A stretch of 64,000 nt of DNA from Zarea fungicola (taxonomy: Eukaryota > Ascomycota > Sordariomycetes > Hypocreales > Cordycipitaceae): NCBI GenBank assembly GCA_900169235.1, contig FWCC01000028.1, positions 91,957 to 155,956 on the forward strand. The letters run 5' to 3'. This document shows positions 45,188 to 55,253 of the stretch, one piece after another. Within the stretch, counting starts at the first letter, position 1; each line of letters opens with the position of its first letter. The position numbers were made by a program, and so were the translations under genes. The notes beneath the pieces were generated by a model. It did not search any database. It saw only the letters and a program-made list of their open reading frames with translations, and was not told the DNA's origin.

Positions 45188-46383
45188 CTAGGCTGCCTGC
45201 TTAATGAGCTCAACATACTGCCCCGCGGCACTGCGAACCTGCTCCTCAAATGTCTTGAATTGAATTCCAAAAACTCTCTTGGCCTTGGAGTTATCAACGG
45301 TCATCGGAGTTGTAATGGCTGTGCCCTCAAAGTTAAATATGCCATCTGCACATTCCTTAGGGAAGAATTTCTTGACTATTTCGGCTGCCTCAGACCATTG
45401 TGCGGGCTCTCCAGATGAAAGATAATCCTCGTTTCCAGGGATTGATGGATCAAGAGCTTGTACGTGCATTGCAGCTACGTCATCAACATGCACTTGAGCG
45501 CCGGCCGAAGGCGACGAGCTTCGGCCAAGAGCGGAAGATAAGACAAAGTCATTAGACCCCTTAAGAAAACTCGCGACATTAGTGGCCGTTTCGTCTCTGC
45601 CAATTACAAAAACAGGCGCAATGTTAATAACATCGAAGTAGTGCGTATTCTTCATTTGCCATTCCTTTGTAGCTTCAAGAGCCGCAACTTTAGAGGACGC
45701 ATATGCTTCCAACCAAAAGTTCCACGGTCCCTTGGAGCTACCAGTACGGGTGGTTTCTATTATTAAGGGTATTAACCAATTAGTACAGCTATAAGCCACT
45801 ATATACAAGGTAAGCTTGAATAAGATTACATACCATTAATGCAAATTGGCTTGGTAAAATCTATTAGTGATGTAATAGATAAGGCTGAAGCAGTAATGAT
45901 GACCCTTTTAACTTGAGGTTCCTTAGAGGCAGATTCTAGCATGCCAATGGTTCCAGAAATGGCTGGCTGGATGTAGCTGGCCTCATATTCCTCGCTGCTC
46001 ATAACAGCAGGGTCTGCGAACGGGGACGCTGTGTGAATGACATACGTGACTCCCTTGATAGCTTCATCGTATGCGCCTGGGATAGTGATGTTAGGTACCA
46101 GGATGTACTCCAGCTGAGAGGCGTAAGAGGCCGCGGAATTGAGGGCCTTGATTTCCTCGAAACCTGCCACGGTTCGCACGGCACAGCGAACCTTCCAGCC
46201 CTGTTCAAGAAGTAATGCTAGAGTTCGGAATCCAATAAAACCGGTAGCCCCGGTGAGCTGAGACAAGTGTTAGCGTAGTAATGGCTTTATTCTCTTTGTA
46301 TGTGAACTGATGCAGTAACAGTTTGATGTTGTGCCAACTTGATTCGGCTAAATCCTTACTAGAACGACGTTTTGGGTGGACAT
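45188..46383 (-). CDS. NADPH-dependent ketoreductase / GRE2-like extended SDR
   Basis: Exons 46383-46360, 46257-45834 and 45756-45188 join in frame to 338 aa. The very short first exon supplies MSTQNVVL, completing the Rossmann motif VLLTGATGFIG. The catalytic YxxxK sits in AYASSKVAALEAT. Other blocks are GVTYVIHTASPFADP, VKRVIITASALSI and VHVDDVAAMHVQALD, as in methylglyoxal reductase/dihydroflavonol-4-reductase-like enzymes. All expected SDR residues are present, so it is probably active. It lies beside the terpene-synthase remnant and may have tailored the product, but such reductases are also common outside clusters. Confidence 0.85.
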
Positions 46384-46591
46384 TATGTCAATATACCTAA
46401 TGTAGGTATTTATATATCAGAGCAGGCGCCGATTTCAGTGGACTTGAAGATATGGGCTGTTATTACCGGATGTGTTTGGTTTAGGGATGTTGCTGATGCC
46501 ATTTATTCATATACGCCCTTTAGAGCTATATATGAGTTTCAACATTGCCATTAGCCTTGGCTGATTTATAAGCTATTCTAATAGTAATAAA

Positions 46592-46719
46592 NNNNNNNNN
46601 NNNNNNNNNNNNNNNNNNNNNNNNNNNNNNNNNNNNNNNNNNNNNNNNNNNNNNNNNNNNNNNNNNNNNNNNNNNNNNNNNNNNNNNNNNNNNNNNNNNN
46701 NNNNNNNNNNNNNNNNNNN
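46592..46719. other. Assembly gap (128 N) flanked by a direct repeat
   Basis: The word AAGCTATTCTAATAGTAAT occurs immediately left (about 46570) and right (about 46725) of the N-run. The gap therefore sits in a repeat, which is probably why assembly failed. Confidence 0.95.
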
Positions 46720-46739
46720 TTTCTAAGCTATTCTAATAG

Positions 46740-47769
46740 TAATATCTAATCTAGTGAAAAGAACCCGGGCGACTCGGAGTCTTTATTTCTGACAAGCTCT
46801 ACACAGTTCGATCGTGGCTCCACCGCTGACTCGTGCGAAGTTTGAATGGTAAGTTTTCTTGTTTTCAGGGTTGACTGGCTCCTGGCTCTAATGCTTAAAA
46901 TGAGTGGCGCAGCGATGGAGAAAATCCGTAGTCAGTTGTGTTATTGATGATGATAAAAGCCCATCTACTAAATGGTGGTGGGACCTCCACAGATCTTGTG
47001 TAGCCCCACTTATTTTCCACGTACAGACCCCAAAAAGGGAAGGCGACAGGTGTGTCCTTGCTGCCTAACCAGTAAACTGGAAAATGCTAGGACACTACAT
47101 GATGCAGCAAGGCTGGCAAATGTTGGAGCAATATATTTTCTCCACCTAAATTTCCAGGGATTATTTGTATAGTAATAAGCTTAACATGGAATTTAATGCT
47201 AATGTGATGAAGCTAGCCAAATTAGATGCGTGGGAATTTTCCATGCGCTACTGTGCGATTTAGGCATTGGCTTTCACGGCCACTGACCCTGCCTTCCCCT
47301 TCTACTAGCATTCATCCGCCGACCAGATGTTCAGCATTAATAATCAACGGAGATGTTATAGGGTGCTGACATGAGGTGTTAAAGGGCGGCGGGAAATTAT
47401 CTGTAACACCGGCGCATCATAAGTACTCCATAGTCACACCCGCATTGGTATACCCAAATCAGTTAGAGGGGGATGGTGGAGTAGCGGGCGGCCCGACTAC
47501 GACTACGCGGCATGCACCACATGTGGAGACAAAAAGTTATTCACCGAGCAGTTAGCAGCATCCTAGTCACATAATACCTCTGGGAAAATGGCTCCCTGCC
47601 AAGTTCTAGTCTGGTGCCAAATTGGGTAAATGGATGCGGCTCCGTCCGTCCGAACGGCCAATATTTATAGTTGCACGGCGCTCACATGGTATCAGCACAT
47701 CTATTTGTTGAGAAAAAGTCTACGTTCTGATATTAATACTATTAAGAACTAGGAAGAATAATTTACGTC
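46740..47769. other. Intergenic region upstream of the GST gene
   Basis: No supported gene. 47280-47760 should contain the GST promoter. Confidence 0.4.
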
Positions 47770-48545
47770 ATGACAGATCAGACTCCTGTATTTATCTACT
47801 TTGCCATTGGCCGACTAGGCCGTGGCGAGCTTATAAAGTATGTACTCCTTTCCCTTAAATAAATCTGAAGTTTTTTGCTATTAGATTATACTATTTATAA
47901 TAATAAAGTTAACTTATCTAATCGCTTATAGTCTCCTCCTTAAGGATGCGTCAGTTAGGTTTGAGGACGTGCGCTATGCGTATGACTCGACATGGAGAGA
48001 AACGCACGCCCCTGAACTGCAGAAGCAAGGTCTAACTAGAACTGGAAGCCTGCCTGTTCTCCAATGGCAAGGGCATAATTTACGCCAGCACCTCCCTATA
48101 TTGCGGTATCTAGCCCGAGAGCTCGGCAAGTACGACGGCGAGACGAGTTTTGAAAAATACGAGATTGACACCGTCGCCGATCTTTACAATGACTGGGGCG
48201 TATGTCTTTATTTAGGCTTATATCACGATTATATGATGATTTTATTGGCTGACGCGTATATAGTATAAATTTGCTGAACAGCTCATAACTCAGACCGACG
48301 ACTTTAAGACTAATGTTGTGCCTGAATACTATAGAGTGCTGTCCCTATACTATTCTGACCACCTAGATGGGCCGTATCTCTTAGGGGACAAGGTTACATA
48401 TGCGGACTTTGCTACATACCAGGTCATTGACAATAACGAGAGAATTGGCGTTGTTGTGCCCCTTCCTGAAAGTCTTGTCAGGTTCCGTGAGGCGTTTGAA
48501 GCGCGTGAGAATATTGCAGCGTATATAAAGGAGCATAGGGTTTAG
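47770..48545 (+). CDS. Glutathione S-transferase (sigma/nematode-type architecture)
   Basis: Exons 47770-47837, 47932-48199 and 48264-48545 join in frame to 205 aa, the normal GST size. The N-terminal thioredoxin-like domain has FIYFAIGRLGRGELI with the catalytic Tyr, LLLKDASVRFEDVRY, and GSLPVLQWQGHNLRQHLPIL (the cis-Pro LPVL and the QS-like glutathione-binding segment, here RQ). The C-terminal helical domain has GPYLLGDKVTYADFATYQVI, the usual N-capping/DxxxY block. Role could be detoxification or a tailoring step of the neighbouring terpene locus. Confidence 0.85.
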
Positions 48546-49600
48546 TTTGGCCTATGCATGCACTCTATCCCGACATTTATGGTTTGATGGTTTGGGATTA
48601 GGTTATCTAAAGCTACCTTATTAAGGATTTATGTTTTAGTTGTATCTGTTACTTAAGCTTAGTGTTATAGAAGCTATGACTTTTAAGAGTAGTATGACTC
48701 TAGTTGTAACTATGGCTTAATCGATGGATCACCCATCGATCACTACGATAATGTTGACTGTGCATAATGTTAAAACTCCGATACGAGTATCTACCACCCG
48801 ATTCGCGGTTTGTGATGACCAAACCGTTGACTAATGCTTGAACCGAGTGGCCCATAACCGGGGTACGTGTTCTGGAAGATGGAGACATGACGAGAGCAAA
48901 CGTTGACGACAATCAAGGCAGGGAAAGGCTGATAATATAGCAAGGCTTTACATACATCGCCATAGTCAACGCAGCATGTTTGATGGACCCGATGCACGCG
49001 CAAACGGCCTTAACCGTCTAATGAGCACTCAACACACTCGTGGGCGGCTGTTCATTCTTTTCATCTTGCAGTGTCCCCATCCCCATGACTCTCGCTTAGT
49101 CGCAGTCAGCTCTTCAACGAGCGGCTCCCTTGCATTGCCGAGCTGAATGATTGTCGGGCACGCTTTTGCTGTGCATTGTCCGCGCTGAGATTCGAGGTAA
49201 AGCCAAAGTCGGCCATCCGAACTCTGGACACACCCCATCTCCGGCTAGACGGTCTTGAAATTATCCCCCCTTGAGTCCCAAAACGTATTCCATAACACAA
49301 TCTCTGTCCACCCCTTAGGATGTCATCAGATGATGAGCCGGTAGCAGCCTCACGTTCGGCAATGCCGGATAGCTCGCCGCAAACATACTGCAGCTTAGCG
49401 GGCGCATCACTACAGCCTTCAAAACCAACCTTTGGAATGTTTGGTTGTCTGCTTTCGAGGGATATTTCCTGCAATGCGATTCAGGGAGTGCCAGTGACGC
49501 CGTTGAGCTGTTCCTTGGTTTTTCAAAGTAGGAACTTGGGCTATGAAGCCGGGAAGTAAGACTGACATTTTGTATGTTCTGGACTAGAGGCTAAGTGTAT
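48546..49600. other. Intergenic region
   Basis: Overlapping open frames on both strands at 49029-49559 are not domain-like. Nothing else seen. Confidence 0.4.
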
Positions 49601-50618
49601 TTATTGATTGCCATTAAACTCGCCCGCGGACTTGTCGCTATCTTGTGTCGTGGTCCTGCTTGGCACATCCATCTCATTCTGGTGCCCCTGCTTTTCGAGC
49701 AGGTCTCTGAGTCGATAACTTGCCGGCCGCTCCCACTTCAGGTACGGCTCCTCCAGCCTAATCAAATCCCGCCGCATTAAAATCACACGAGACTTCATTT
49801 CTCTGCCCGTGACCGCCCCGTCAGGCCCGTACGTCAGTGACGGTGCGGTTGGCGGATCGGGCATCAACGGCCACTGGAGCCACGTTTCACGTTTCAACCA
49901 GCTTGAATTCCCGCGTCCTTCTCTTCTCAACCCACGCATCCAGCACTTTCCGAAACTCGTGCACCTCACTATCTAACTTCATATCCGGGTGCTTTGTCCA
50001 CTCCTGTCGCAGCAAATCCTCAGCGTCTTGCTCGACATGAGGTACGTCTCGGTAATGCTCATCCAACGTCATTATTTCATACAAGGTGAAGATGACGCCT
50101 TTCATATCATCACGGTCTGGGTTATAGTGCTCGCTGATTCTGCCAGAAAAATTGAAATCAAAGATGCGGAGATTGTCGTCCATGTCGACGAGGAGATTGC
50201 GCGCCGCAATGTCCTGGTGCATAATGCCATAGCGATAATTCAGATCGTCTACAACAGACAGAAGCTGCTGGAACCATGCCAAGCGAATTCCCAAGACATC
50301 CGCACCAAGGTCGTCAATGTGCCGTCGCAGCTGCGCCAGGCATATATCTTCTGTTCCCTCAAGGTCTTCGTCTGCTATCGGAGCCGGATTGCAATATGTA
50401 ACTGAGAAATGCCTTCGCTGATCGAAATCAGTAATGTACCATGTGTAAGGCCCTCCACGAAGCAAGTTGCCGCTTCCAGCCCAGAGTCGATCTTCGGGAC
50501 GGATCATAGCGAGCTTCCAGATGGCGTTACAGGGAGGGAAAATATCAGAGATCCAGAGCCGAAAGAATGAGTTGAAGATGAAACTCGAAGGTGACTCCAG
50601 ACGCTGCTTGGGTTCCAT
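49601..50618 (-). pseudogene. Kinase-fold gene with a frameshifting 7-bp tandem duplication
   Basis: The minus frame from ATG 50618 runs 243 codons to a TGA at 49889-49887. It has kinase-fold features: YGIMHQDIAARNLLVDMDDN (HxDxxxxN catalytic loop) and LRIFDFNFSG, where DFG is DFN. Immediately at the stop the minus strand reads GAAACGT twice (plus 49882-49895). With a single GAAACGT the frame would continue into the next open frame, which reads WLQWPLMPDPPTAPSLTYG and about 75 further residues to a stop at 49601. The tail continues the protein naturally, so the duplication looks recent. An intron of useful size is not available at that spot. The kinase-like core itself is undamaged, so a C-terminally truncated protein could still be made. 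A further in-frame ATG lies at 50726. Confidence 0.7.
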
Positions 50619-51270
50619 TTGCGCTAAATTGTGGTGTATCCGAACAGGCAAACAGGAAATAAAAGCTGAGGGTGTTGAGCCCACCGTGCACGAAGCAGAT
50701 CGATGTGACGTGGCGCTACGAATCAAGATCTCATAGGACTAATTTGGGGCTCTGCGCCACTGATCCGGGTTAATTCCCAACCATAGAGCGAAGCCCGCCA
50801 GGGCACCATGAGCCTGAACTGTGAAGTCTTCAAGACAGGAGCATCAACTAGACTCTGGCAAATGTTTCGGTTACGCGCCCCAGTAGCAGCCAGAGTAGGG
50901 TGTGGGATAGAATAGCCGCTGTCAGTTTGCCCGACTTTTCTTCAGTTTCTTCGATGCTCGCTTCATTATATGCTACAGCTGCCTTTACTGGCTCTAGTTG
51001 TAACGCTACCTATCATGTCATTCAGGCATTAGTATAACGGTTGATGAACGTAATTGCTGTTTTAAGATACTGATCACCACGTGAATCTCTAATCTAAAAC
51101 ACCTCTGCCACGTCCCTAACGGATTTTTATTTACAGCTCGCAAAAACACAGGCTTGCGTATTGCCAACCTTAAAAGCAAAATAGCTTCAAATAAAAGTCG
51201 CAATACAACTGACACCATGGTACTATTTATCCACGAGATACACTTGTAAGAATAGCCCCAAACCTGCCTG
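50619..51270. other. Intergenic region
   Basis: 5' region of the kinase-fold gene and 3' region of the subtilase. No other gene supported. Confidence 0.4.
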
Positions 51271-52675
51271 TTACTGGGCCTGGTCGTTCTGCGCCAACAA
51301 GTTCTTGGTTCCGTCATGCACGCCGGAGATGACATCCTGTAGAGAAATGCTCTGGAGATAATCACATAAACCAGATGCCGACTTGCCCAGTCCCATGAAG
51401 TAGGCAGCAAGACCAGCAATATGGGGCGTAGCCATGGACGTGCCTGACATGGTGGTAGTTCCACCTCCAATTTTGAGACTGACCACATCGACGCCAGGGC
51501 CGTGAATATCCACCACGGAGCCATAGTTGGAGAAGCTGGCAATTTGGTCATTCTTATCGCTTGCACCGACTGTGCACGCAGATGGCTCCGAAGCGGGCGA
51601 GACATCTCCGGCATCAATCGGGTTGTTGAACTCGTCGCCATTGCCGGCGGCGACGGCGACAAAGATGCCCTTGCGGACCAGAGCAGCAACAGCATCGTTG
51701 GAGGCCTGGGAAAAGCCGCCACCGAGACTCATATTGACGACGACGCCGTTGGGGCAGCTGCGGCTGGCTGCATCCTGGGCGACGTATTCGAGACCGCGGA
51801 TGATGCCGTCATTGGGGCCCTCGCAGCGGCCAGTGTTGCGGTTGTAGTCGAGCACCTTGACGCCATAGAGAGACGTCTTCTTGGCGACACCATAGGTGTT
51901 GCTGCCGATGGTACCCGCAACATGGGTGCCGTGCCCGCAGGTATCGGTACCTTGACCAATGAAAGACTTGACCTGCTTCGCTCGGCCTCCAAAGTCCTGC
52001 CAATATAGTTAGAATCGATTAGTTTCCCTGTTAATTTTACGAGTACCTACAGAATGCGAGGCGTCAATACCACTGTCAACAATGTAGCTGCAAGTTCCAG
52101 CACCTGTGGGAATGTGTTAGTACTTGCAATTGCTTGGTTCCTTGAAAGATGACCCCGATCAACATTTCTCTGACTCAATTGAATGCAATGAAACTGGATA
52201 ACTGACCTGCGGATGAGTCGTAAATGTAATTGCCAGCTCCTGTGTTTTTGTGGGAAATACGGGCAAGACCCCAGGTCGAAGGATTCTGGCTGATGGGGCT
52301 GAACGCAACCATCTTGGCGTTTTGCTCAACATATTCGACCTATATGACATGTTGGCAATGAAATATTATGAAACCAATTGATTGACTTACATCGGGATGG
52401 CCACGGATGAGTTCTAGGGTGGCCGAGTCGAGGTGGCCGGCAAAGCCATTGAAAACCTCGCTGAAGATGTCGCTAGCCTCGGTGGGTAGAAGTTTCATGG
52501 CTTCTTCAACGGCAGCAAGAGGGCTTCCTTCCTTGAACTTTACGACATATTGGTCGGCAACGAGACTCTCAGCGGCAACACCACGTGGAATCAGAAGAGG
52601 AGCAGGCTCTGATCGCTTGGGGGTAGGACCGGCCGCAGCCAAAGGTAAGATTGTGAGGAGGGCAGACAGACGCAT
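51271..52675 (-). CDS. Secreted subtilisin-like serine protease (proteinase K type, S8A)
   Basis: Exons 52675-52391, 52339-52207, 52103-52051 and 51996-51271 join in frame to 398 aa. Order: signal peptide MRLSALLTILPLAAAG; an I9 propeptide with YVVKFKEGS; then the catalytic domain. The triad is visible as SYIVDSGIDASH (Asp), GHGTHVAGTIGS (His) and GTSMATPHIAGLAAY (Ser), with the oxyanion region VAVAAGNGDE. Length and introns fit the cuticle-degrading/proteinase K group of fungi. It is autoactivated after secretion in this family. No sign of decay. A role in host or substrate protein degradation is inference. Confidence 0.93.
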
Positions 52676-52761
52676 GGTAAATAGGAAGACGAATGGTGTT
52701 GAGATTTATGACTTTGATAGGAGCTGGAGCTGGTGCTGATCTGAGTGATCTGGATTCAAAT

Positions 52762-52791
52762 GTTTGTGGCGGCCACAAACCCATCTTTATA
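52762..52791 (-). promoter_or_regulatory. TATA box and adjacent inverted repeat upstream of the subtilase
   Basis: On the minus strand TATAAAG (plus 52791-52785) lies about 110 bp before the subtilase ATG. Immediately downstream is an 8-bp perfect inverted repeat, GTTTGTGG/CCACAAAC with a 3-nt centre (plus 52762-52780). This is a candidate binding site for a dimeric regulator near the transcription start. The factor is unknown. Confidence 0.4.
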
Positions 52792-52794
52792 CCG

Positions 52795-55061
52795 GCCATG
52801 GGGATTGAGACTCTGTGATGGATGACCAAGATACTACTAGAAATGAGATTATAGATCCATAACAGAATGGGTATGCGGACTGTGACCATCTTCTAAGCTG
52901 GTATTTTACCTCTTTGGGAAGGTTGCCAGTCTGTAGCCCCATGGGGAAGCTACTAGTAACATTTGTTCAAGTTGGCCGACGTTGGATCCGCTAACTGACC
53001 TTGAGAGGTGATGTGCCATTTAAAATGAGATAATGTTTTGAATAATAGATTGGATTCAGAGTGTCTTTGGTGGATTTCTCGATTCAGAGGTGAGTCCTAG
53101 CCAGCATTGGAGGGGCGATCATTGTTGGATTCAGCAGCTCGCACCGGAGTCATCCGTTACACCAGCCAAAGTAAGACTAGTATGCCAAGATATTGGTCTA
53201 TACGCTCCATGCACTAGTTAGTGAGAATTGGGAGACATCTGGGTGCTTGGTATCTCCAGCCTGCTTTGTAGCACAGAATCCGACATGAAAGGGTAAAAGG
53301 TGGGCCATAAACTCGGAGGTCTCGCCGCGCCAGCCTGATTTTGGCAATTCTACATGTCTGCTATCTCTTAAAACCCAAGTAGTAAATATCCGCGGTAATC
53401 GGCAGTTGAGCTGGTTCAACTTAAAATTACGCATACTCCTAGCTTTGGCTTTCTAACTGCTTGTTTTGTGAATGATCAACAAGGACCTTCCTAGCTTGGT
53501 CCAGCGTGTCTCAGGTCTCCATTCTCCGATACAGAGGTGGTAGGGCTGGCATTGTCGTCGGCGCCTTGAATCCGAATTTTAGTCATAGTAACTCTTTAGT
53601 CTTCTTCAGTAATGGTGTTGCGTTCGTTGAAACGCCGTGCTTCACTTTGAGAATTTATCCGAACTTCTACGGCGCCACATCTGCCGTCGCATCGCATGAC
53701 CGGCAGCCAGTCATCGATTCAAATTTAGCTCATATAAGTCGGGCTACTAAGCTTCATCTCCGCATACACAAGCAATGCTACTAGTTTCTCTTACAGATGG
53801 TTATTTATCATTTTTATCAATTTATTCAACCATTGATAATAGACGCCAGAGTCAGGCAAGACCCTTTTGCAGCTATCTGGTACCATCCTATTTCCTACTC
53901 ACTCACTACAGCCCCAAGCCCGTCCCAGCCCGAACGTGGTTGTTAGATTTTCCGTTTTCTGCTGTGAGGGACTATTGAATGTAGCTAACATTTTCTATAC
54001 TCACGTGAAATCTTGCAACCGAACTGATCGGCCTGCCCTCCTCCGCAGGAAAAGACGCAGTTTCCTAAACAAAAAAGAAAGAATTAATTTAACAATCACT
54101 TAGTATAGAAAGCAAACTATTTTGTTGGAGCCAGCATGTGGCTCCGCCCCGAATTTCGCTTTCATCCTCGACCAGCCTGCCAGCTCTCGCCAGGCATACG
54201 TGGCTAGGCCTGTGCCCAAATCTAAACTGTCTTTCACTTCTTCTGCATTCCGTTGACAATCACGAATGTGCCCCTTGCGGAGGGACAAAATAGGTCATTC
54301 AGGTGAGAGTTAAGACTTGAGGCCACTTGCTTGGGTTATGAGACACGCAGGAGATTCTGCTGCTGGAGTATTGTTGATATCTGCCTTCCAAGTTCCTCGT
54401 TTTACATCGCTAATTAGATTCTACGCTAAGCCGTATATTAGCGGTGGCTGTAGATCGAGTGGCCTCCAGTAATACAACCGCACCGATATGTGGCTGAATC
54501 TGCATCCACGGCCAGATTCCTGGAGGATAATTGAGGTGATACTTGTTTTCCGTCCGTAGAGTTTAACCCTGCTAGCTATGACATACTTGTGAGATTGGGC
54601 TCCTTACAGTACTTTCTGGGCATCACGTAGCCGCTAAGTCATTAGAAATGTTCCATACGTTATAGCCATCTGGCACCAAACAAAATTGGATATAACATGA
54701 AGCTCACCGTCAACGGCCAGGCTATTCTCTGACTGTTCTTAAGCCTAGAAGTGTAAAATTTTGATATGATGGTTGATTCTTTTCGTCTAATAATTAAAGA
54801 CTTATCAATATATAGACAAGATGCCAAGCGATGAACTTCAACATAATGCTGCCAAGGATTTATGCTGCCGAATAGCTCCAATTTGACAGCAGCGGTAGTG
54901 AAGTAGCGGTAGTGAAGGGCATATATGTCCTCAACTTGGTTCAGTCAAGGAGCTCTCGATCCTTACCTGCCAATGGGTCAGGTTTCCATGCGATTGAATG
55001 TTGTAAAGCCTTTAACGACAGATCCGAAACCTACTATCCGTTTTGCCTTGCACTGTCTGGT
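52795..55061. other. Gene-poor region
   Basis: Upstream sequence of the subtilase and then unassigned DNA. Open frames are short, overlap on both strands and lack domain-like sequence. Confidence 0.4.
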
Positions 55062-55253
55062 TTAGAGATCAGACGCTTGGCAGCAGGTTCCTTTGCAAAA
55101 CTCAAAACCGATATCGCAGAAACCCGCGGGTCGGAAGAAGTAGCCCTCCTTACAAGCTTGGCAGTGGTGGATTTGGGATCCAAAGTTATCGATGCTGTAG
55201 CAGTCTTGGCTTACTACCAACGGCGCAAGAAGTAGCGAAGTGCTCAGAAGCAA
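55062..55253 (-). CDS. Possible small cysteine-rich secreted protein, start not resolved
   Basis: The minus strand encodes LLLAPLVVSQDCYSIDNFGS and a tail CKEGYFFRPAGFCDIGFEFC then CKGTCCQASDL: a hydrophobic leader end followed by about 48 residues with eight cysteines and a stop at 55062. The spacing looks like a disulfide-rich mature peptide. There is no in-frame ATG; the frame opens right after a TAG at about 55259. An ATG in another frame lies ten codons upstream (ATGTATATTAG), so a frameshift or an upstream exon is needed. Either an intron-containing gene I cannot complete, or a recent pseudogene. Confidence 0.35.
   Translation of the reverse strand: MLLSTSLLLAPLVVSQDCYSIDNFGSQIHHCQACKEGYFFRPAGFCDIGFEFCKGTCCQASDL

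Noticed and set aside
47838..47931. A possible frameshift at the second exon of the GST
   Set aside because: A recount shows that exon 1 (68 nt) and exon 2 join in frame into the expected LLLKDASV sequence.
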